Of a stretch of DNA of 31,853 nt, positions 10,377 through 19,300 are shown piece by piece. The notes beneath the pieces are model-generated. The model worked only from the letters and a program-made list of their open reading frames with translations, was not told the DNA's origin and did not search any database. Both the position numbers and the translations under genes were made by a program. Location of the stretch: positions 1 to 31,853 of the forward strand of contig DGDU01000018.1 of assembly GCA_002385605.1 (NCBI GenBank). The letters are read 5' to 3'. Origin of the DNA: Christensenella sp. UBA3944. Lineage in GTDB: Bacteria; Bacillota; Clostridia; Christensenellales; DTU072. Within the stretch, counting starts at the first letter, position 1. Each line of letters begins with the position of its first letter.

Positions 10377-13300
10377 ATGAAGAAATTTAAGTATCTAGTT
10401 ATATTGCTCTTGATTTTCGCGTTGGCGTTGACGCTTTTTGCATGCAACAAAGACGGCGTAAAGAATAATCCCAACCCTCCATCGGATTCCGATCAGCCCA
10501 AAATCTGGGACAGGCAGGAGATTAACGAAAAGATTACCAGGGGCCTTCGCAACGCCGGCAACAGCCTGCAGGAACAAACGGACGGCGTAAGGCATGTCGT
10601 GTCCAAGTACGACATGCTTGTCGATGCCGTAAACATGATGTTCTATTACGAGGCCAACTACAACCTCACAAGGGACCGCGACAGCGAGATACTGTTCAGG
10701 ATATTCAATTACGAGTTTGAGAAAAACGAACTGTTTGTTTATTACAAGGAAGGCACCCTCTATTACGAGGTGGCAGGCAGGAAATATAAGATTAACGGCT
10801 TTGGCAACACGCCCGAATTTGATACCTTCTACAGGGCAATGAAGGGGCTGGACGCCGGCGATTACTTCTTCTCGGAGGACTTCGCCAACCTTATCACAAG
10901 CGGCGTGCCGATTACGCGCAACATGAGCGTAATCACTTACAACGAAAGGCAAAGCATAATGTTTAAGGATGTCAACCTCAATGTGGCGGTATTACCCATC
11001 GTCACCGAGGAAGGGCAGACCACTACCATAAACCTCAGGGAGTTTATTAACGGCCTTATAAAGGATTACTCTTCGCTTATAGGCGAAAGCTTCGACGCCC
11101 TCTCGCAGTATTTGCTCGGGTTCGAGCTCAGCATGCTGAAGAATGTCGAAATAGGCGTTATAAACCTCGACGAGCTAAGCGTTATAAACGAGAGCGAAAA
11201 GGCGGCGTCTATTGACATCAAAATAAGCGGCAAACAGGCGGACAATATCGGTATCTACAGGTTTAACCTCTACTATTCCGCCGACGAAAAGGCCGCGAGG
11301 ATAGAGCTTAAAAAGAACGAAGACCCCAACTATCTGGTGGATGACCTCAACTCGCCCGGCAATAAGAAGCTGCTTAACGAGTACAAGTCGTTCAAGTTAG
11401 GGCAGGCGCACTACAAGGGCACGATGTATATACCCTCGCTGGATATCGGCGAGGACAACCCCCTTGCGGTAGAAATAAAGGCCGACATCTCCTCGACGGA
11501 CAACACCCATAACCTATTATATATTGATATAAGGAATAAGACCGAAAACCTCGAGGGCGGCAACTATCATATCAACAAAAATATCGCCCTTGTGTGCTAC
11601 GAGGACGGCACCACTTACATAGACCTGGAAGGCCTGAGGGACCTTTACCTCGGCGACGGTATCGCGCTGTGGCAGCTTCTCAATGTGCCGGGAGGCCCCT
11701 CTAAGACAGACAGGCTGGCGTTTAAGTTTACCGAGCTTAACCTTTCGTCCGAAATGGGTATGCTTTCGGAGTTCTTTATGTCTTTGATTCTCGGCGCCGA
11801 CATAGATAACACCTCGATTTTCGACCTTCTTAACAGGGACAGGCTGTCGTCCCTATTGTCGTTTATAAGCTCGGACGGCTCAAAAATAGTGTTTACGATA
11901 AACGACGAACTTATCGCAAGGCTTATTGGCGACGACTCGGCGACCCTTGTCGAGTGGATAGCCGAAAAGCTGGGCGTAAGCGAAACTATAATTGAGAGCG
12001 TTGTGGGGACGGGCGTCCTAAACGACATAATGTTTAAGGTTTACTTCGACACCGTGACGGACGAGCTCGGTATAAGCCTCTTTAACGGCTCGCAGATTAT
12101 ATTCAAGATATCGCTTTACGCCGAGGAGATACCCGAGGACGGCATCGATATCGACTTCCCCCTCGAATACTTTGTCAATAAAGACAAGTACTATACCATA
12201 AGAGAGCCCGAGGCCGTCGTGCTTGAGCTTAGCGGAAGCATCACCAAGCAGGGCGCGACCCCCGAGGACATGTCCAGGTTTATGGGCGCCTTCATTGGCG
12301 ATGTGACGGGAGCCAACACCCCCTTCTCGATGGCCATAAACGACATACTGACCCTTGACGCCAGAATCTGGACTGTTGGCGAGCAAACTTATGTAAAAGC
12401 CCTGCTCAAGAAGGGCAGCAAGGGCCTGCCGATAGAGGAATATGTAACCGTTATCGAGCTGTATACCATCGTCAGCGCCACCCTTGAGGACGGCGTACGC
12501 GCGGGCGATGTGTACTGCACCAACTACATAATCGACCCCGAGGGCATCAGATACACCATGCCGCTTCAGGCCCTCGTTGACGCTTTTAACGAGCTTCTGG
12601 GCGAAGACAATGTCTTTACCGTGGACGGCGTGATGAATATCCTCAATATGCTGTCGGCGGGCGGAAGCGTAACCTTCGGCGAGGAAGATGTTACCTTCAG
12701 GCTTGCCCCCAACGAAAAAGGCGGCGTAACATACGACCCCATTTATGAGCTTATCGGCCTTAGGTCGCTAATTGCCGATATGACGGCAAAGATCAGGTTC
12801 TTAAGCGGCGGAAGCTATTCTGCCCCGCAGGATTTCTTCGGCGCCGGGTTCGACGAGAACGCTTATTTCACCCCGGTAATAGCCCAGCTTCCCAATGTTA
12901 CCTACACAAGTATTTATGAGGCCAACTGGCACGACAATGTAAATGTCACCTTCGGAAGCAAGGTTATTAACTTTAAGCTTTCTTTCCGCGGCGATTCGGC
13001 AAAGCTCGTAAGCAACAAGTACGACTACTACCCCGAGGCAAAGCTCTTCGGCGAAACCGTAAGCTATATGATGCTTCTTACCGACACCGTAAACGGCACA
13101 AAGGTTATAAGCGAGCTTGCGATTTCCAAGCTTTCGATAAACCCCATAGAAGAAACCCCCATACCAAAGAAGATAAGCGTGCTTTACGACGACGGCACCT
13201 TCGGCGAGCTTGCCTTCGAGATAGTGGGCTTCCCCTACAGCGACAAAACCATCGGTGCCGCCCTGCAAGGCCTCGCCTTAAGAAATTACACCATAATAAT

Positions 13301-16300
13301 AGGCAAGGGCAGCATTGCGCAGAGGGAATTCCTGCTTCCCATAGAGGTTCTCGGCAGGGTTATAGTCCCCCTCGAGCTTAAGGATGTAAACGGCCAGACA
13401 TACACCCATTACGAGAATGTGCCCATCGTGGCTACCGTCACAATAGACCCGTATGATTACCTGCTTAAGAAGATGGCCAATCCCGCCTACAACCCCGTAG
13501 ACCCCAGGACGGCGCTTTACCTGTACTTCAGGCCGCTCGGCGAGAATCTGGACAACACCAGAATCAATGTGCTGGACGACCCGAGATACTATAACTTCAG
13601 CTGGGGCTTCGACGAGAACGCCATAAGCTACCGCGGCGGAATTTATTACGCCGTTGCCGATTATTATTCGCTTAAGATTGCCATTCAGATAACCGTAAAG
13701 GCTAGGGTGTTCGACTACATCAAAGTATTCGTTAAAGACCCCGACCACGGGCTTATTGAGGAACCTAACGGCAATTACACCGTGGACGCCCTGCTTCCCG
13801 AAAGCTACAATATGCCCGCCACGACGGATAACCGCCTCGAGGTTCGCATTTACTTCCAGACGGGCAACTACCGCGTAATAGGCTCTAACCTCGGCGTAGA
13901 GATTAACGACGAGTGCGACGGCGAGTTCCCGCTTAGCCTGCAATGGAGCTTTATAGCCGACAACATCAACATTGACGGCACCAACGCGCCCCTGCTCGGC
14001 GGTACGACTAACATTAATAAGGGCCTGTTCGCCGCCGAAGAAAGCCAGCAAAAGAGGTTCGAGCAAAAGATAAGCCTCGTGGTTAACTGCCCCTCGAGAA
14101 GGCTTGACCTGCTCGCCGAGTCCATAAGAAGCGAAACGGACAGGGACCTCAACAACTCTCCCGTCATGGGCGACATAAAGATTAACAAGATAGCTTTTGC
14201 CTTCTCCCCCGTCGTGAGCGACAGGGAAGAGGATTATGGGCGCTATACCTACAACCCCATCGCCCCCGCTACCGAATCCAGGCTTCCCGCCTATGTGTAC
14301 ATACCCGTACAGTACGCCGGCGTGAGGATGCTAAGGCGCTACCCCGTAACCTGGCTGGAAAGCAGCCTGATAGACAGAAACGGCAACCTGCGCTATCCCT
14401 CGGCGGATGAAGTCTATGTAAAGGCCGAAGGAAGGATAGGCCCCGAAGCGGCGCAGCAGATTGCCACGATCGCCATACATAACATAAGGGCGCCGTATAA
14501 ACTCGATATCCCCGACCCCAACAAGCCGGGAAGCCCCATAATTACCGAGCAGGAAAACGGAGTATATATCCTTAACATCAACCCCTACGACAACTATATC
14601 CTGCCCAACATTATTGCCGTAAAGTACACGCAGACGGGCGTAAACCAGACCTTTACCAACATTGTCTGGTATATGCAGGCCGAGGGCGGCGGGCTCACGG
14701 ATATCAGCCCGGCCTACAGGTTCCCGTACAGGGGCGGCGACTTCACTATTTACACCTTTATAGAAAAGGATGCCTCGGCGGGTATACTCGCCCAGACGGT
14801 AACCCTTAAAGTAAGGGTGGAGAGCATGATACTCAATATTAACGACGAGGGCAACTATACCGCCAACGGCCTCGATGTCGGGCAGGGCTGCCTTGCCGAC
14901 GGCACGGGCAGAAGGTATGTGTCCATAGACACCTACGCCGCAAACAGCCTTACGCTCCTTAATATGCTGCAGGGCGGCATAGATACGCTTACCTTGAACT
15001 TTACCGACGGAAGCGGGAATGTGGTATCCAAACCCGGAATGTCGGTAACCTGGAACGGCACTTCGGTGCTGGATGTCATTAACGCCCTCAAGTCGCCCCT
15101 CGGAAGCAGCACGATGCCCGGCGGGTACATAGAGCTAAGGGGCAGCATCTTCCAGGGCACCAACATAGAGCAAAGCATAGCCTTCGTTTATAAGATTGAC
15201 GCCCAGGAGTTCGGCGACATCAACTTCGCCAACCTCGACCCGTACTACACCCGCACGGCGGCGGAGATAACTAATGGCGATATCCTAGCCGATCCCAGCC
15301 GCTACGATGTGCTTTCGATAAGTGTCGACCATATAAACAAGATAATAACCGTAGACCTCAGAAAGCCCTACGCGCTTAAAGGCGCCGAGCGTAACTACGC
15401 CCTGCCCTCGGAATACTTCAGCTACCTGTTAGACAGCGTCAATATCATAATAGGTTCTAGCTCGGGCGCGAGGCAGATACCCGGCGTGACGGCGGTATTC
15501 GGCATTCCGCTTGACTTCGACAGAAGGCTTCTTAACTTCTCGGGAATGAGCGAGGGGCAGATAACCTCGGCGGACTTCAATATACAAAAGCTTAACGAAA
15601 ACTCGAGCTGCGAGGAAAGCTTTGTTGTGCGCGTAAACGCCCACTACGATGTGCCCGTGCAGACGACGATAATAACCAATGTCGAAACCCTCGAGCAGAC
15701 GGGCGACGCCAAGAACGAATACAAGCTCGTGGGCTATCCCGTAGAGCCGACGGTATCGGTAACTTATTACCACAGCGGCGTAATCCGTTACGCAGTCGGG
15801 CAATGGCTGCTTGACGGTCAGGATTATATCGCATACAAAAAAGACCCCAACCTGGGCAAGGTTGTCGATAACGAGAACAGCTTAAGGCGTACGGCGGGCG
15901 CGGTTACCGTGATACCCAACGCTCTGTTCCATTCGACCAAAGGCAACACTATAAAGCTTATGACGACGCTGCCCGACGGCACAAATATCCATAACGAAAT
16001 TAAGTTCCTGCCCAAGAATATAGGCAAAGTCGACTATCAGGCCACCGCTTCCGACCCCAATTACAGCGTGGGTGTGATGGGCGTTGGCGGAACGATTATC
16101 ATAAGGGACGCATACTCTATTTATCCCTTCGACCCGGGCAAGCTGCCCAACATCATAGTGCCCAATATAAGCAGCATATTTAATACTTTAGAGGGGCTTT
16201 CCATAAGGTTTACGATAGACAGATGGATACCCGCGGCCGAATTCGCCGAGGCGGACGGCACCTTCTCGCCGGCCAAACTGAGAGAGAAAATCAATTCGGG

Positions 16301-19300
16301 CGGCATAGGCGAGATGCTGCTAGCAACCGCCGAAATCCGTACGGGCTATCCCGTGGATATCTGCGACGAGGACGGTAACCTCACCGAGGTGCAAACCATC
16401 GAGCTTAAGATAATGGTCGCGTCGCTGTATCAATACACCCTGTCGCATCCCAGGCTTAGCATCGGTATAGACGAAACAGAGGAAAAAGACCTGGGCGACG
16501 CCGGCGTGCAAACGATAACCACCCGCTATTCCATAGTGGTAGACCCCTACGCCTTAGACTCTCAGGACAGGTATTCGGCAAACGAAGGCGGCGAGATGAA
16601 GTATTTCTTCAGGCTGCCTCTCGAGCTGCACGCCGTGATGTATTACAAGTTCTCGGCATCCTCGACGATATCGACAATAAGCCATACCTTCCTTTCGGGA
16701 GACCTCATATACGAGGTGCTGGACAAGAACAATGTATGGCACCATATGACTGCCCTGCAATACAGCTACAACGGGCATAAGATGGGTTCGGATTACGGCG
16801 CGTCCACCGACCCGATTACCGTAAGGGCAAAGCTTAAAGACTATCTTGTAACCACCGATGGGGACGGAAACCCCGTAACCCTCGGGCAGTACTTCGAGTT
16901 CGTAATAACCTTCCTCGACCGCACCCTCAAAGAGGACGAGGACGGCGATATGCTGGTTATGGTGCAAAACTACACCAACAGGCCGGGCGTGGACGGGCTG
17001 CTTACCGCGAAGTATTACATCGACCCGTATAACGAGGCAACTTTCACGCTTCCTGACAGGGCGATATTCGAGTTCAAGACAAACGACATAAGCGAGCTTA
17101 ACATACTTTGGAACATTCCCGCGGACGCGCCCTTCGTGACCGTTGGGACAGCCACCCGCTTCAACCCCGCTATGCTAAGCGGCTTCTATGAGGGCGGCGT
17201 ATACAGCTTCTACTCCGACCTCTCGCACTACGGCGTAGACCCGCAGTATTATCAAATCGATGTAATAGTCGTAAACAGGGCTCTTAAGAATCCTTACGGC
17301 AGCGACAACCCCAACGGCTTCTCCTTCGACGATATAGGCACGCTGCAGGGTATGGCTTCGGATATCCCCAACACGGTTACCGAGGATATGTTCACACCGC
17401 TAACAAACCCCATGTACGCCGATTATAATAAAATCGCCATCCCCGTCGTGCCGTCGATACGCTGGCAGATTGAGGACAGGGAAATAGATTTTATAAACGG
17501 CTTCAGCGACAAGGTTGTTAACGGTAACCTCACTTACGGCAATGTGGTAGGCGAAAGCGCGACCATAAAGATTTCGGGCAGCCGCATGGTTTATGTAGGC
17601 ATTGTCGCCTATATAGACAAGGACGGCAACGAAACGCCGATGGGCGAAAACGAGTGGACGATAGAGTTTAACCCCTACATCAAGTCCAGCGCCGCAGTTG
17701 CATTCAAAATATTGTTCGAGTTGAGGAACACAAGCGGCGGAAGCAACGGCACCAAGATAGTTACCTGCTACTCGATGTACTTCGCCGAAACCGACGCTCA
17801 GAAGAGGGCGGTTATAGACTGGGGCGAAATAGATAATTACGACGAGAGCGCCGTAAGGATCTTCTACATAACCAACCTGTACAAGTATCAGGGCACGCCC
17901 GGCAACAGGCTGGCGGTAGAAGGCTTCAAGTACAGCTTCGGCCAGATGATTATATACGAAATCGATCTCGGTTACGGCAGGGCCTCCTCGGGTTATGTCG
18001 AGTTCGTAATAGATCCCCTCTATCCGCAGATTCCCAACAAGGTTACGGCGTACAGCAGAAACACCATAACCTATAACGAAATAGAGATAAAGGATGTGCC
18101 CGCGGTGTGGGATCCCTCCATCTACACCTATACCTCGCTTGAGGGCGGACAGTATGATATCACGCTGACGCTAAACATCAACAACGAGTCGTGGCCGTTT
18201 ACGGTAAGGGTATACTTCCTTAACCGTGTTGCCAAAAACATTTACACCACAGACCCGTACTATTCGACGATGGGCATTTCGGAAGGCTATTACAGGCTGC
18301 TTACGACAGACCCCGTGTCCGGCGTGCGCACCTCTTACTTCCAGATAGACCCGATAAGGGACGCCCTTTACGACTCCTCTACGGGCAAATATAAGCTGCC
18401 TACCAACATCAAGGTTACCTATAACTATAACTACCCGACCGGCTCGATTCTGCAAAGAGGCCTTATGAACCTCGGCGCCGAAACCTTCTTCGAGGACATC
18501 ACTTGGGTGATGTCGGGCGACATAGAGCTGTCGGGCACGCAGGGCACCCCCCTTACCCTGAGGCTGGACGCGTATACCTTCAAGTACCAAATTTCGGGCT
18601 CGTCGTCTCAGACGATAACCGTGCCCATCCCGCGCGAGAACAACAAGCTGGATTCCACATATTATCTCTCGCTTGAGGTGCTGGACAGGTCGGTTGCGTA
18701 CACAAGCGTTTCCGAAACCTACACCAACGAGGAGGGCGCCACATACCAGCTCGCGCTGCAGCAGTACGAGATAGACCCGTACAACCCCGCCTTCCCGACA
18801 GAAGTTAAGGTGTACTTCAAAGACCTCGAGTACGATCCCAAGACATACACCGATGTCGAGTGGATTTACGACGACGAGGACCTGAACAGCGAGGATGTCC
18901 TTTCCGGCACCAACCCCGATGTGCTGTATATCTGGGCTTCCATAAAGGTGTTCGGCGCCACCCTGAGCATCAAGTTCAGGATTAAGCCGAGATATATCGA
19001 TGTGCCGCGCTACCCCAACGGCGGTGTGATAGGCATAGACGGCGGCACCTTGTATGTGCTTAAGGGCTCGGATATCCGCGAGTCGCTTCCCAAGTATCTG
19101 TACTATAAGTTCGACAACGCGGGAACCATAGAGGTCGCGAGAGTGCCGCTAAGCTTCTCGCCCTTCGAGCTTGCCAAGATAGACACATCCAAGGTGGGCG
19201 TCTACACCGACAAGATAAAAGGAAGGCTAGGCAAGATTGACGACGGCAACATAATGTTCAACATAGTCGTCATAGACCCCGTCATCTATAATGTAATCGC

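Noticed and set aside
4640..15700. Several TGTCGAA (0A-box-like) matches inside the giant genes
   Set aside because: They lie in coding sequence where the ACGT-avoiding choice AAT GTC or GAT GTC followed by GAA creates the motif by codon usage. No promoter is nearby.
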